This document shows positions 29,230 through 37,806 of a DNA stretch of 64,000 nucleotides, in pieces. How positions within the stretch are numbered: the first letter of the stretch is position 1; every line of letters begins with the position of its first letter. The notes below the pieces were generated by a model. It had not been told where the DNA came from, searched no databases, and saw only the letters and a program-made list of their open reading frames with translations. The stretch is from Microbacterium sp. No. 7 (GTDB lineage Bacteria; Actinomycetota; Actinomycetes; Actinomycetales; Microbacteriaceae), in NCBI RefSeq assembly GCF_001314225.1, contig NZ_CP012697.1:3782001-3846000 (forward strand). Direction: 5' to 3'. Position numbers and translations under genes: made by a program.

Positions 29230-32200
29230 TCATGCGACCGCGGTGCGGCGTCGGATGGTGATCGCGCCCGCCGCGGCGGCGGCCAGCACGAGCACGGCGA
29301 TCCCGCTCATCACGAGCGTCATGGTCGTGTCGTCGTTGCTCGAGACGGCGCCGAGCGCGCCGCCGACCGCACCCGCGGCATCCGCTCCGCCCGGCGTGGC
29401 ACCGGCCACGGCCGCCTGCTTGCCGTTGGCGGTCACCCAGCCGACGAGCGTGCCGTCGGCGCCGACGAAGGCGAGCTTGTGCGTGCCGGCGGGCAGCGTG
29501 CCGATGTCCACGGTCAAGGTGCGATCGCTGCCGACCTGCACCCAGTCGACGGGCAGGACCTGCCCCGTGGACGTGTACAGGTAGAGGAAGACCCAGTCGC
29601 CTCCCGCCGCTCCCGGCAGGGTCACGACGATCTTCCCGTCCTTCTCCACGCCGGTCACGCCGCCCGCGTTCGCGCGCGTGAGATCGGCGAAGGCCGCGAC
29701 GGGCTGAGGCGGCGTCGTGACGGGGCGCGCCTTGCTCTGCACGGCCGACATCGCGGTGCCGGAGCCGGCCGACGTGCCGCCCGAGGTCGTGCGGTTCGCC
29801 GACGAGGTCGATCCCGTCGTGCCCGTCGTCGAGGTGCCGCCGCCCTGGGGGCTCTCCGTCGAGGGGGGCTCCGCCACGGTCACCCACGCCCAGCCCAGCA
29901 CGGCGCCCGTGCGGTCCTGCACGCTGAGCTTGTTCTCGCCCGCCGGGATGGTGGCGCCCGCGAGCGGCAGCGTGAACTGCCTGTTCGCGTCGACCTCGAA
30001 CCACTCCGCGCCCCACGGGCTGCGCGGCGACGCGCCGTCGAACACGTTCGCGTAGACCCAGTCGCCCTCGGCCGCGCCCGGCACGGTCACGAGCCAGTCG
30101 TTCTGGCGCTGCTCGACCGTGACGCCGCCGCGCGCCGCGTCGGAGAGGTCCTGCGTCGCGTGCGGCGGCTTCGGCGGCGCCTTGGGCTTGCCGGCGGCGA
30201 CGTCGGTGAGCGACTCCCCCTCGGCGACGACGGTGAACTCGGGGCTCTTCATCGTGCGCGAGGGGTCGAGGCGCTCGCCCTTGTAGTAGGGGTCGGCAGC
30301 GAGCGTGCGCGTCATGATGCGCAGCGTGTACGCGCCCTCCTCGAAGGCGGGATCCGTGTTGGTGCGCGTCGGGATCGGGATGTCCACGTCGAACGAGCCG
30401 TCGGACTTCGCCTCGATGACGTACCAGATCGTCTTGTTCGTCGCGCAGATGGTCGCGGGGCACTTCCCGACCTCCTGCCCGCGGTTCGCGTCGAAGATCG
30501 GCGCGGTGTCGGAGGGCAGGCGCGAGTAGGCGCCGTCGTCGATCTTGATCGCGATCAGCGAGCCGCCGCCGACGAGGTTGCACCAGTCCTTGCCCGTGAG
30601 CCGGATCGAGCCGCCGACGTTGGCGGCCGGCTTGTCCATGCCGGGCGCGAGCTGGTAGCTGGCCGCCCCGGGCTTGGCCGTGCACGTCGCCCCCTCGCCG
30701 GGGCCCTTCACGTACGGCTCCTTGTCGATCACGACCGGCTCCGAGACCCAGCGCCGCGCGACGTCGCCGAGCGCCGACCCGTCGTCGACGGTCGTCAGCT
30801 CGACCGCGACGAAGTCGCCGGCCTTCACCCCCGCGGGCAGGTCGACGCGCACGTCGAACTCGCCGCGCTCGGAGGCCTGGATCGTCTGCCACACCCCCGA
30901 TCCGGTGGAGCCGCCCGTGCCGCCCGAGCGCTGGTAGTACTCGCCGTCCTCGTTCTGCAGCCGCACGGTGATCGACGATCCCCACTGCTTGTCCTTCGTG
31001 AGCCAGCCGGTGCCGCTGAGGCCCATGCTCTGGCCCGAGCTCACCTGCTGCTGCAGCCACGCGACCGCCTGGTCGCCCGCGACGGTCGAGCGGAACGTCT
31101 GGTGCTCGTACAGGGGCTCGGTCACGGTGACCGTGTCGTCGAGCGACTCGACGACGGTGAAGTAGAGCGATCCGCCGCGCTGCCGGTCGGGCGGGGTGTT
31201 CATGAGCGATCCCGTGAGCATGCGGAAGCTGTGCTTGGTGCCGGGGGCGAACTTCTCCGCGAGCTCCTGCGCCGTGTAGCTCGCCTGGCCGTCGCTCGAG
31301 GGCGACACGGTGCTCACGGTCGGCCACGGGATCTCGACGCGCCACGTGCCGTCGCGGTTCGCCTGCACGATCGCGTGCGTGCGGCGGTCGGAGATCTGCT
31401 CACCCGTCGCGAGGTTCGTGAAGGTGCGCTTGGAGTAGACGGTGTTCGGGTCGCCGGAGTACTCGGCGTCGAGGAAGAAGTTCACGACCGAGCCCGTGAC
31501 GTCGTCGGTCGCGAGGTAGCCGCTGACGCCCTCGATCACGATCGGCTCGCCCTCGACGACCTTCTCGGGGCCGCGGAAGCAGAACGGGATGCCGGAGTTC
31601 ACGGCGCCCGGCCCGTACGAGGTGCCGCAGAACTCGCGGATGTTCTCGCGCGGGGTGACGGTGAGCGTCGCCGCGTTCGTCGCCACGCCGTTCGGCGAGG
31701 CCGTGTTGGTGAACACGGCGCGGAAGCGGTGGCCGCTCTCGCTCTCGGCGACCGCCTCGATCGTGAGGCTCGCGCTCTCGGCGCCGCGCACGTCCTGCCA
31801 CGTCGCGCCGGAGTCGGTCGAGCGCTGCCAGCGCACGGCCGGCGCGGGCACGCCGCTCGCGGCGGCCGTGAACGTCACGGGCTCGCCCGACTCGATCGAC
31901 TGCGACGCGGGATGCGTCGTGATCGCGACCGGCGTCGCCTCGCCCGCGCCGACCGTGACGGTCGCGACGTCGGAGGTCGCCGATCCGGCCTCGTTCGTGA
32001 ACACGGCGCGGTAGCGCGTGCCGGAGTGCGCGGGGGTGAGGTTGTGCAGCGTGAGGATGCCGCTCGTCGCGCCCGCGATGGGCGCCCACGCCTCGCCCGC
32101 GGGGGCGGACTCCCAGCGCACGGTCGGCGCGGGATCGCCGGTCGCCGCCGCGGTCAGGGTCGCCGACTCGCCCTCGCGGATCGTGACGTCCTGCGGCTGG

Positions 32201-33303
32201 GTCGTGACGACGGGCGCGACGCGCGTGGGGGCCGGCTGCACCGTGAGCAGGGCGGCGCGGCTCTCCGCGCTGCCGGCGGCGTTCGTCGCGACGGCGCGCA
32301 CGTGCGACCCCGACCGCTCGAGCGACGCCGCGGGGATGGTCAGGGTGGGGCCGGTCACGTCGGTGATGACGAGCCACTCGCCGCCGGGGCCGTCGGTGAT
32401 CTCCCACTGCATGTCGGGCCGCGGGTAGCCGGCCGCCGCGACGGAGAACACGGCATCCTGTCCCTCCGTCACGGTCACGTCGGCGGGCTGGCCCGTGAAC
32501 GACGGCGCCACGTGGTCGGGCTCGGTCGTCTCGTCGACGACGGTGAGCGAGAGCGGGATGGTGCGCGAGACGTCGGGGCGCTCGCAGCCGCCGCTGCAGA
32601 CCTCGTTGCTGTAGAGCGTGCCCGACAGCACCTGCAGGGTGAACCGGTCGCCCGCCTGCAGGGTCGGCGGGTTCTGCGCGAGATCGGCGGTCGGCCACGG
32701 GATGTCGATCTGCCACGTGCCGGGCGTCGCGCCGCCCCACCACTCGCCCGTGCCGGCGGCCTGCGCGATGTCCCACACGTCGTTGCTCGAGTAGTCGGCC
32801 TCGCCCGTGCGGGGGTTGGGCACGCGCTCGATGCGGATGACCGAGCCCGACGCGGGCATGAACTTGACGCCGATGACCGAGCCCTCGTCGCCCTCGTCGA
32901 CCTGGGGGTGGCCCGGCACGGTGAGCCAGCCGGCGCCCGTCAGGCGGATCGGCTCGCCGGGCACGACGACGTTCGGGTAGGTGACGGTCTCGTCGTCCCA
33001 GTACGTGTAGGTCGACGTGCCGTCGCCGTTGTCGACGCTCGTGCCCGGGTCGCCCGCGAGCGGGTTCGCGACCATGACGACGGGGCCCGGCACGGGCTCT
33101 TCCTCCGCCGGCTCCTCCTCGGCGGGCGCCGCGGGAGCCTCGTCGAAGGGGTCCTCGCCGGCGGTCTCCTCGGCGAACGGGTCTCCCGACGACGCGGAGA
33201 CGAGCCCGGCCGCGGGGGCGGCTGCGGCCGCCGGCACGGCGCCCCCGAGGGCGAGCAGCGCGGCGACGAGCAGCGCGAGAGGGGCGCGCATCCGCATCCT
33301 CAT
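29230..33303 (-). CDS. 1357-aa modular surface protein coupled to the importer's binding protein
   Basis: Starts at ATG 33303, overlapping the binding-protein stop as ATGA. Layout: signal peptide (about 1-28); acidic Glu/Pro stretch; GxGW-LTG module at about 92-256 (LTGAGWLTVPG, VLSGTLYSNEV); three Ig-like domains at about 265-545 with GQPADVTVTEGQ or RYRAVFTN patterns; a second module (IEGVSGYLATDD, MLTGSL); a third (LSGTGWLTKDKQWG); a fourth with cysteines (LTGKDWCNLVGGG, IMTRTL). Two VPGA-GDW-GW modules follow (VPGAAEGDWVYANVFD; LPGAAGGDWVFLYLY), then a C-terminal membrane helix and ITIRRRTAVA. There is no sortase motif. Position between the iron-complex binding lipoprotein and the permeases strongly suggests a surface receptor or relay for the imported ligand. 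Confidence 0.85.
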   Translation of the reverse strand: MRMRMRAPLALLVAALLALGGAVPAAAAAPAAGLVSASSGDPFAEETAGEDPFDEAPAAPAEEEPAEEEPVPGPVVMVANPLAGDPGTSVDNGDGTSTYTYWDDETVTYPNVVVPGEPIRLTGAGWLTVPGHPQVDEGDEGSVIGVKFMPASGSVIRIERVPNPRTGEADYSSNDVWDIAQAAGTGEWWGGATPGTWQIDIPWPTADLAQNPPTLQAGDRFTLQVLSGTLYSNEVCSGGCERPDVSRTIPLSLTVVDETTEPDHVAPSFTGQPADVTVTEGQDAVFSVAAAGYPRPDMQWEITDGPGGEWLVITDVTGPTLTIPAASLERSGSHVRAVATNAAGSAESRAALLTVQPAPTRVAPVVTTQPQDVTIREGESATLTAAATGDPAPTVRWESAPAGEAWAPIAGATSGILTLHNLTPAHSGTRYRAVFTNEAGSATSDVATVTVGAGEATPVAITTHPASQSIESGEPVTFTAAASGVPAPAVRWQRSTDSGATWQDVRGAESASLTIEAVAESESGHRFRAVFTNTASPNGVATNAATLTVTPRENIREFCGTSYGPGAVNSGIPFCFRGPEKVVEGEPIVIEGVSGYLATDDVTGSVVNFFLDAEYSGDPNTVYSKRTFTNLATGEQISDRRTHAIVQANRDGTWRVEIPWPTVSTVSPSSDGQASYTAQELAEKFAPGTKHSFRMLTGSLMNTPPDRQRGGSLYFTVVESLDDTVTVTEPLYEHQTFRSTVAGDQAVAWLQQQVSSGQSMGLSGTGWLTKDKQWGSSITVRLQNEDGEYYQRSGGTGGSTGSGVWQTIQASERGEFDVRVDLPAGVKAGDFVAVELTTVDDGSALGDVARRWVSEPVVIDKEPYVKGPGEGATCTAKPGAASYQLAPGMDKPAANVGGSIRLTGKDWCNLVGGGSLIAIKIDDGAYSRLPSDTAPIFDANRGQEVGKCPATICATNKTIWYVIEAKSDGSFDVDIPIPTRTNTDPAFEEGAYTLRIMTRTLAADPYYKGERLDPSRTMKSPEFTVVAEGESLTDVAAGKPKAPPKPPHATQDLSDAARGGVTVEQRQNDWLVTVPGAAEGDWVYANVFDGASPRSPWGAEWFEVDANRQFTLPLAGATIPAGENKLSVQDRTGAVLGWAWVTVAEPPSTESPQGGGTSTTGTTGSTSSANRTTSGGTSAGSGTAMSAVQSKARPVTTPPQPVAAFADLTRANAGGVTGVEKDGKIVVTLPGAAGGDWVFLYLYTSTGQVLPVDWVQVGSDRTLTVDIGTLPAGTHKLAFVGADGTLVGWVTANGKQAAVAGATPGGADAAGAVGGALGAVSSNDDTTMTLVMSGIAVLVLAAAAAGAITIRRRTAVA

Positions 33304-34442
33304 AGCAGCGTCTCCTCGACGAAGTCGATCAGGCGCGTCATCAGCAGCGGGCCGCCCGTGGAGGTCCACAGCGAGCCGTCGACGAGGATGACGTTGCCGT
33401 TCTTGTAGGCGGTGAGGTCGCGGAAGCCGGGGACGCCCTGCGCCTCCTCGTAGGCCAGCTCGGCGCCCGACAGGTCGGCCGTGCCGCCCGCGACCGGGTT
33501 GCCGACGCTCGATCCGCCGAGCGTGCCGAAGAACATGTAGTCGGCGTCGGCGTCGCTCAGGTTCTCCAGCGAGATCGGCTCGGAGTGGCCGCGGCCCTCC
33601 TTGTCCTGCGCGGGCGGGCGCTGCAGGCCGATCGCCTCCAGCGCCATGCCCGGGGGCAGCTCCTTGAGGATGAGCGAGGCGTTCGACCCCTGCCAGCGCA
33701 CGATGGAGAACGTCTTGTCGCCGTAGCCGGCCTGCACAAGGCGCTCCTTGACGTCGGCGGCGTGCGCGTCGAACTCGCCCAGCATCCGCTCGGCGTCGTC
33801 GAGCCGGTTCAGCGAGTCGGCGACGTTTCGGAACGTGGTCTTCCAGTCCGCGCCGGCGTAGCCCACGAAGTAGACGGGGGCGATCTGCTCCATGATCGCG
33901 ATGGACTCGGGGTTGTTGCCGCCCGAGGCGTAGGTGAGGATCAGGTCGGGCTTCAGCGCCGCGATCGCCTCGAAGTTGAACTGCGCGACCGTGCCCACCG
34001 CGGGGATGCCGTCGGCGAGGTCGATGAGATAGTTGGGCATGGTCGTCTGGCCGCGGCCGTTGACCGAGCCGACGGGCTGCACGCCCAGCGCCAGCGCGCC
34101 GTCGAGCGTCGGCTCCGACAGCGTCACGACGCGCTGCGGGTCGACGGGCACCGCGACGGCGTCGTGCCGCACGTCCTCGATCACCCGGAACGGCGTGCCG
34201 TCCTCGAGCCCCGGGATGCCCTGGGCGACGCCCTCGCCGCCGATCTCCACGCCGTAGGCGCTCGCCGCGCCGTCGCCGGCATCCGTCGTTCCGGGCGCCC
34301 CGGTCGCGGGCGCGCCCGCGCACGCCGAGACGGCGACGGTCGTCGCGACGAGCACGCCCGCGGCGGCCAGCAGGCGGCGCAGGGCTGATCGTGCGGAGGC
34401 CGATCGGGTCGAGCGTGATCGAGGGGAGATGCGGGACGTCAT
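33300..34442 (-). CDS. Iron-complex/haem ABC transporter substrate-binding lipoprotein (FecB/HmuT-like)
   Basis: 380 aa from ATG 34442, with GGAGG about 11 bases upstream; in-frame starts at 34502 and 34487 are possible, but they would sit beside the iron box. An Arg/Ser-rich n-region and hydrophobic core end in a lipobox AVSAC (Cys 41). The mature protein has the class III binding-protein pattern: RVVTLSEPTLDGALALGV, FNFEAIAALKPDLILTYA, a long connecting helix (AERMLGEFDAHAADVKERL) and the C-lobe ending GGPLLMTRLIDF. It is predicted to deliver haem or a ferric chelate to the FecCD permeases of the same operon. Exact ligand is open. Confidence 0.9.
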   Translation of the reverse strand: MTSRISPRSRSTRSASARSALRRLLAAAGVLVATTVAVSACAGAPATGAPGTTDAGDGAASAYGVEIGGEGVAQGIPGLEDGTPFRVIEDVRHDAVAVPVDPQRVVTLSEPTLDGALALGVQPVGSVNGRGQTTMPNYLIDLADGIPAVGTVAQFNFEAIAALKPDLILTYASGGNNPESIAIMEQIAPVYFVGYAGADWKTTFRNVADSLNRLDDAERMLGEFDAHAADVKERLVQAGYGDKTFSIVRWQGSNASLILKELPPGMALEAIGLQRPPAQDKEGRGHSEPISLENLSDADADYMFFGTLGGSSVGNPVAGGTADLSGAELAYEEAQGVPGFRDLTAYKNGNVILVDGSLWTSTGGPLLMTRLIDFVEETLL

Positions 34443-34518
34443 GGGTTTCAGGGCCTCCGGCCGATTGCGAGTGCCGGGCGACCGCATCGGGCAGAGCGAC
34501 ACGGCGCCAGCGCAACAT

Positions 34519-34537
34519 TAAGGATAGCGTACCCTTA
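34519..34537 (-). promoter_or_regulatory. DtxR/IdeR-type iron box upstream of the ABC importer operon
   Basis: TAAGGATAGCGTACCCTTA matches about 16 of 19 consensus positions and forms a near palindrome. It lies 77 bp upstream of ATG 34442 in the divergent region shared with the beta-helix gene. Confidence 0.72.
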
Positions 34538-34620
34538 GTAAGAGCAGACGACACCCCGGCATCCCGCCCGCGCCACCCCGCCCCGCCTCCGTCACCGCGC
34601 CGAGACGGTCCCTTTCTCCG

Positions 34621-34661
34621 CCGAGATGGTGGGTTTCTCGGCGAGAAACCCACCATCTCGG
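34621..34661. repeat. 41-bp perfect palindrome in the divergent intergenic region
   Basis: Two 20-base arms, left arm CCGAGATGGTGGGTTTCTCG, pair perfectly around one central G. An imperfect extra copy of the left arm (ccgagacggtccctttctcc) lies immediately before it. Possible roles are operator, transcription barrier or dispersed intergenic repeat; the sequence alone does not decide. Confidence 0.85.
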
Positions 34662-34757
34662 CGGGGGGGGGATCGAGACGGGCGGCGGGCGGAATTCTGT
34701 ACGGACGTCCGGGAATGTTCTGCGGACGAGCGGCGTTGATGTAGACCGGGAGGTCTC

Positions 34758-35165
34758 GTGGGTAAGAACTACATCGATATCGAGAACGACCGCGGCGAGA
34801 CGCTGCGGTATCGCAAGCACATCAACGGCCGCGGCCTCATCGCGCACGGCGCGAAGGTGCACGCGAGCGCGCTCGTCGAGGCGGGGGCCTACGTCGAGCC
34901 CGGCGTGCAGGTCGCCGCGGGCGCGCACATCGGACGCGGCGCGTGGATCGAGCCCGACGCCGTCATCGGCCCCGAGGCGGAGATCGCGCCGCACGCGCAC
35001 ATCGGACCCGGCGCCGCCGTCGGCGCCCGCGCGAAGATCGGCGTGCGCGCCGTGGTCGGCGCGGGTGCGCGCATCGAGACCGACTCGCTCATCGGCGACG
35101 ACGTCGCGATCGCCGCGGGCGAGCACGTCGCGACCGACGGGCGCGGCCTGCGCCTCGCCGCCTGA
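34758..35165 (+). CDS. Small left-handed beta-helix (hexapeptide-repeat) protein
   Basis: 135 aa from GTG 34758, with GGGAGG four to five bases upstream. After a short start (NYIDIENDRGETLRYRKHI), almost the whole protein is tandem hexapeptides of the type [V/I]-x-x-x-A/G-x, e.g. AHGAKV, VEAGAY, VEPGVQ, IGRGAW, IGPEAE, IGPGAA. These give about four coils of a left-handed helix. Such coils occur in acyltransferases and gamma-carbonic anhydrases, but no catalytic His/loop is seen and the protein is short. It is transcribed away from the iron-importer operon. Function unknown. Confidence 0.85.
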   Translation: MGKNYIDIENDRGETLRYRKHINGRGLIAHGAKVHASALVEAGAYVEPGVQVAAGAHIGRGAWIEPDAVIGPEAEIAPHAHIGPGAAVGARAKIGVRAVVGAGARIETDSLIGDDVAIAAGEHVATDGRGLRLAA

Positions 35166-35256
35166 CGCCGAGCACCAGCCCCGCCGGGCACGCGCCGCTC
35201 CCGCTGAGCGACCCGCCGCGCCGCCGCCCACACACACCCGCACCCCCACCCCCACT

Positions 35257-35364
35257 CCCGCTGGTTGAGTAGCGCGCACAGCGCGCGTATCGAAACCCGT
35301 CTAACGCACCGATAGAAGGGTCTCGATACACCCGCGGCTCCGCCGCGGGCACTCGACCAGCGGG
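35257..35364. repeat. Nested palindromic repeat, cluster 2 copy 1
   Basis: Same arms as cluster 1, with GCGCACAGCGCGC in the left internal hairpin. The central loop is GTCTAACGCACCGATAGAA. Confidence 0.95.
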
Positions 35365-35415
35365 ACGGGAGAGCCCGAACCCCCGACACACCCGCACCCC
35401 GGCACACCCGCACAC

Positions 35416-35524
35416 CCCCGCTGGTTGAGTAGCGCGCACAGCGCGCGTATCGAAACCCGTCTAACGCACCGATAGAAGGGTCTCGATACACCCGCGGCTC
35501 CGCCGCGGGCACTCGACCAGCGGG
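35416..35524. repeat. Nested palindromic repeat, cluster 2 copy 2
   Basis: Identical core and loop to cluster 2 copy 1. Both copies are followed by the spacer gacgggagagcccgaac. Confidence 0.95.
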
Positions 35525-35558
35525 ACGGGAGAGCCCGAACCCCGGGACACCCGCACAC

Positions 35559-35667
35559 CCCCGCTGGTTGAGTAGCGCGCGCAGCGCGCGTATCGAAACC
35601 CATGTAACGGACCACGGGAAGGGTCTCGATACACCCGCGGCTCCGCCGCGGGCACTCGACCAGCGGG
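35559..35667. repeat. Nested palindromic repeat, cluster 2 copy 3
   Basis: Conserved arms with the loop ATGTAACGGACCACGGGAA, closer to the cluster 1 loops than to its neighbours. Confidence 0.95.
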
Positions 35668-35718
35668 ACGGGAGAGCCCGCGCCCCCGGCACACCCACAC
35701 CCCGGCACCCCAGCACAC

Positions 35719-35775
35719 CCCTGCTGGTTGAGTAGCGCGCGCAGCGCGCGTATCGAAACCCGTGTCACGGACCGC
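35719..35775. repeat. Truncated palindromic repeat, cluster 2 copy 4 (left half only)
   Basis: It contains the left arm (ctgctggttgagt), the GCGCGC hairpin and GTATCGAAACCC, then diverges after the loop. The right half is missing and replaced by the promoter-like sequence of the next gene. Confidence 0.85.
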
Positions 35776-35797
35776 CGACATGGTCCCCGCGACGGGC

Positions 35798-35803
35798 TAG
35801 CCT
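35798..35803 (+). promoter_or_regulatory. Probable -10 element (TAGCCT) for a leaderless mRNA
   Basis: A TANNNT hexamer ends seven bases before ATG 35811 and no Shine-Dalgarno sequence is present, which fits transcription starting at the start codon. Confidence 0.45.
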
Positions 35804-35810
35804 GGGTGCC

Positions 35811-36545
35811 ATGGCGGGCGGAGGCGGTTCACAGCGGCGGCGTCCCGGCGCGCCGCGGCAGCGGCCGGGCGGCTCGCGCACCGCGCGCCCGCGCGACGCG
35901 CGCCCGCCGCGCACGAACCCCGCCGACGCCCCGCCCCCGGGCGCCGAGCCGGCGGGACCGTTCCGGCTGGGCGCGATCCCGGGGGCCACGCCGGGCAAGT
36001 GGATCTCCACCTGGAACGAGCGGATGCCGCGGACGCCGCTCGAGCTCGTTCCCCTGGCCGTCGCCGGTCAGCGCGACGCCGTGCTCTCGGCGTCCGTCGA
36101 CGCGGCGATCGTGCGCCTGCCGCTCGACCGCGACGGCCTGCACGTCATCGCCCTGTACGACGAGGTGCCGGTCGTCGTCTGCGCCGCCGACTCGCATCTC
36201 ACGGCGGCCGACGAGCTGACCCTGGACGACCTCGCGGGCGAGATCGTCCTCACGCCCGCCGACGACGTGCTGCACCTCGAGGTGCCGGGCGCCGTCGCAC
36301 CCGCGTTCGACCCGCCCGCGACGACGGAGGACGCGATCGCGACCGTCGCGGCGGGCGTCGGCGCCGTGATCGTGCCGATGTCGCTCGCGCGCCTGCACCA
36401 CCGCCGCGACGTCGCGTTCCGCCCGCTCGCCGACGCACCCCTGTCATCGGTCGCCCTCGCGTGGCCCGCCGAGGCGGCCACGCCGCTCGTCGACGTGTTC
36501 GTCGGCATCGTGCGCGGCCGCACGGCGAACTCCTCGCGCGGCTGA
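35811..36545 (+). CDS. LysR-type substrate-binding domain protein lacking the HTH
   Basis: 244 aa from ATG 35811. Residues 1-45 are Arg/Pro-rich and disordered (RRRPGAPRQRPGG). The remaining part is a LysR effector-binding domain: FRLGAIPGATPGKW, LDAAIVRLPLDRDGLHVIAL, VPVVVCAADSHL, TTEDAIATVAAGVGAVIVP, and SSVALAWP. The usual N-terminal winged-helix DNA-binding domain is absent and there is no upstream frame that could supply it. It may act as an effector-sensing partner of another regulator, or bind nucleic acid through the basic tail. Convergent with the racemase gene 26 bp downstream. Confidence 0.8.
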   Translation: MAGGGGSQRRRPGAPRQRPGGSRTARPRDARPPRTNPADAPPPGAEPAGPFRLGAIPGATPGKWISTWNERMPRTPLELVPLAVAGQRDAVLSASVDAAIVRLPLDRDGLHVIALYDEVPVVVCAADSHLTAADELTLDDLAGEIVLTPADDVLHLEVPGAVAPAFDPPATTEDAIATVAAGVGAVIVPMSLARLHHRRDVAFRPLADAPLSSVALAWPAEAATPLVDVFVGIVRGRTANSSRG

Positions 36546-36570
36546 GCCCCCGTCGCCGCGCCGGCCCGGC

Positions 36571-37725
36571 TCAGCCCACGACGCCCTCGCCGCGCAGGTC
36601 CGCGATCTCGCCCGCGTCGAGCCCGAGCCACGCCAGCAGGTCGTCGGTGTTCTCGCCGATCTCGGGCGCGGGGCGCGGCGGCGTCGTCCCGGCGCGCGCG
36701 AAGCGGGGCGCGGGGGCCGGATGCCAGATCCCGCCGACCTCGGAGAACGCTCCGCGGGCCCGCAGCTGCGGGTCGTGCAGTGATTCCTCGAACGTCAGCA
36801 CGGGCGCGAGGCACGCGTCGGTGCCGGCCGTCAGCGCGACCCACTCGTCGCGCGGGCGGGTCGCGAAGTGCGCGTCGAGCGCCGCGATCAGCTCGGGCCA
36901 GCGGGTCCGGTCGTCGCGCGCGGCCATGCGCGGGTCGCCGGAGAGGCCGATGCGCTCGATCAGCACGTCCCAGAAGTGCCGCTCGATCGCGCCGACCGCG
37001 ACGTCCCGGCCGTCGGCGCACCGGTAGGCGCGGTAGTACGGCGCCCCGCCGTCCATGAAGTTGCTCTCGCGCCGGTCGACCCACGTGCCGTCGTGCAGGA
37101 AACCGCGCATCATGCCGAAGAGCGAGGCGACGCCGTCGACGATGCTCGCGTCCACGACGTCGCCCTCGCCCGTCGCGCGCGCTCGCAGCACGGCCGCGAC
37201 GATGCCGAATGCGAGGTACATGCCCCCGCCGCCGAAGTCGCCGATGATGTTCACCGGCGGCACGGGCGGACGGTCGCCGTGGCCGACGGCGTGCAGCCCG
37301 CCGGTCACGGCGAGGTAGGTGATGTCGTGGCCGGCCGTCTGTGCGTACGGGCCGTCCTGCCCCCAGCCGGTGATGCGGCCGTAGACGAGCGCGGGGTTCA
37401 CGGCGAGGCAGTCGTCGGGCCCGAGGCCGAGCCGCTCCGTGACGCCCGGCCGCATGCCCTCGATGAGGGCGTCGGCGTCGGCGACCATCCGCAGCACGAG
37501 CTCGCGGCCGCGCGGGCTCTTCAGGTCGACCGCGATCGAGCGGCGCGTGCGGCCGTTGACCTCGATGCGACGCTCGACGACGGGCCGCGCGCCGAGACGG
37601 TCGACCCGCACGACGTCGGCGCCCAGGTCGGCGAGCAGCATCGCGGCGAACGGCCCGGGTCCGATGCCGGCGAGCTCGATGACGCGCACCCCCGCGAGGG
37701 GGCCTCGGCCGGCCGGCGCGCTCAC
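36571..37725 (-). CDS. Alpha-methylacyl-CoA racemase (family III CoA-transferase fold)
   Basis: 384 aa from GTG 37725. It begins PLAGVRVIELAGIGPGPFAAMLLADLGADV and then shows RLG, DLKSPRG, LIEGMRPGVTERLGLGP, YGRITGWGQ, GHDITYLAVTGGLHAVG, and PPVNIIGDFGGGGMYLAFG; each is typical of AMACR rather than of formyl- or succinyl-CoA transferases. The catalytic His (in GHDI) and Asp (in IGDFGGG) are in place. It epimerises 2-methyl-branched acyl-CoA so that a stereospecific acyl-CoA dehydrogenase can act. It ends a catabolic operon containing an acyl-CoA synthetase and an acyl-CoA dehydrogenase pair, which fits side-chain degradation of a branched acid. (Motif longer than 20 residues is given for its key residues only: ELAG, GPG, LADLGAD.). 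Confidence 0.9.
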   Translation of the reverse strand: MSAPAGRGPLAGVRVIELAGIGPGPFAAMLLADLGADVVRVDRLGARPVVERRIEVNGRTRRSIAVDLKSPRGRELVLRMVADADALIEGMRPGVTERLGLGPDDCLAVNPALVYGRITGWGQDGPYAQTAGHDITYLAVTGGLHAVGHGDRPPVPPVNIIGDFGGGGMYLAFGIVAAVLRARATGEGDVVDASIVDGVASLFGMMRGFLHDGTWVDRRESNFMDGGAPYYRAYRCADGRDVAVGAIERHFWDVLIERIGLSGDPRMAARDDRTRWPELIAALDAHFATRPRDEWVALTAGTDACLAPVLTFEESLHDPQLRARGAFSEVGGIWHPAPAPRFARAGTTPPRPAPEIGENTDDLLAWLGLDAGEIADLRGEGVVG

Positions 37726-37806
37726 GCGCCCACCGCCGCGCGGGCACGTGGAGACGCCACGGTGACGGTGACGGTGACGGTGAAGAAGGCGATCATGCGC
37801 GGCCCC

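Larger units (their letters stand above)
35166..35810. other. Non-coding stretch with the second palindromic repeat cluster
   Basis: 645 bp between two plus-strand genes. After about 90 bp of C/A-rich sequence it contains three full copies and one half copy of the ~110-bp nested palindrome, spaced about 143-160 bp apart by C-rich cacaccc-type spacers. No supported gene is seen. Confidence 0.85.

Noticed and set aside
37755..37790. GGTGAC hexamer run between racemase and ligase genes as a regulatory site
   Set aside because: Only four short units inside an operon; no symmetry or promoter features.
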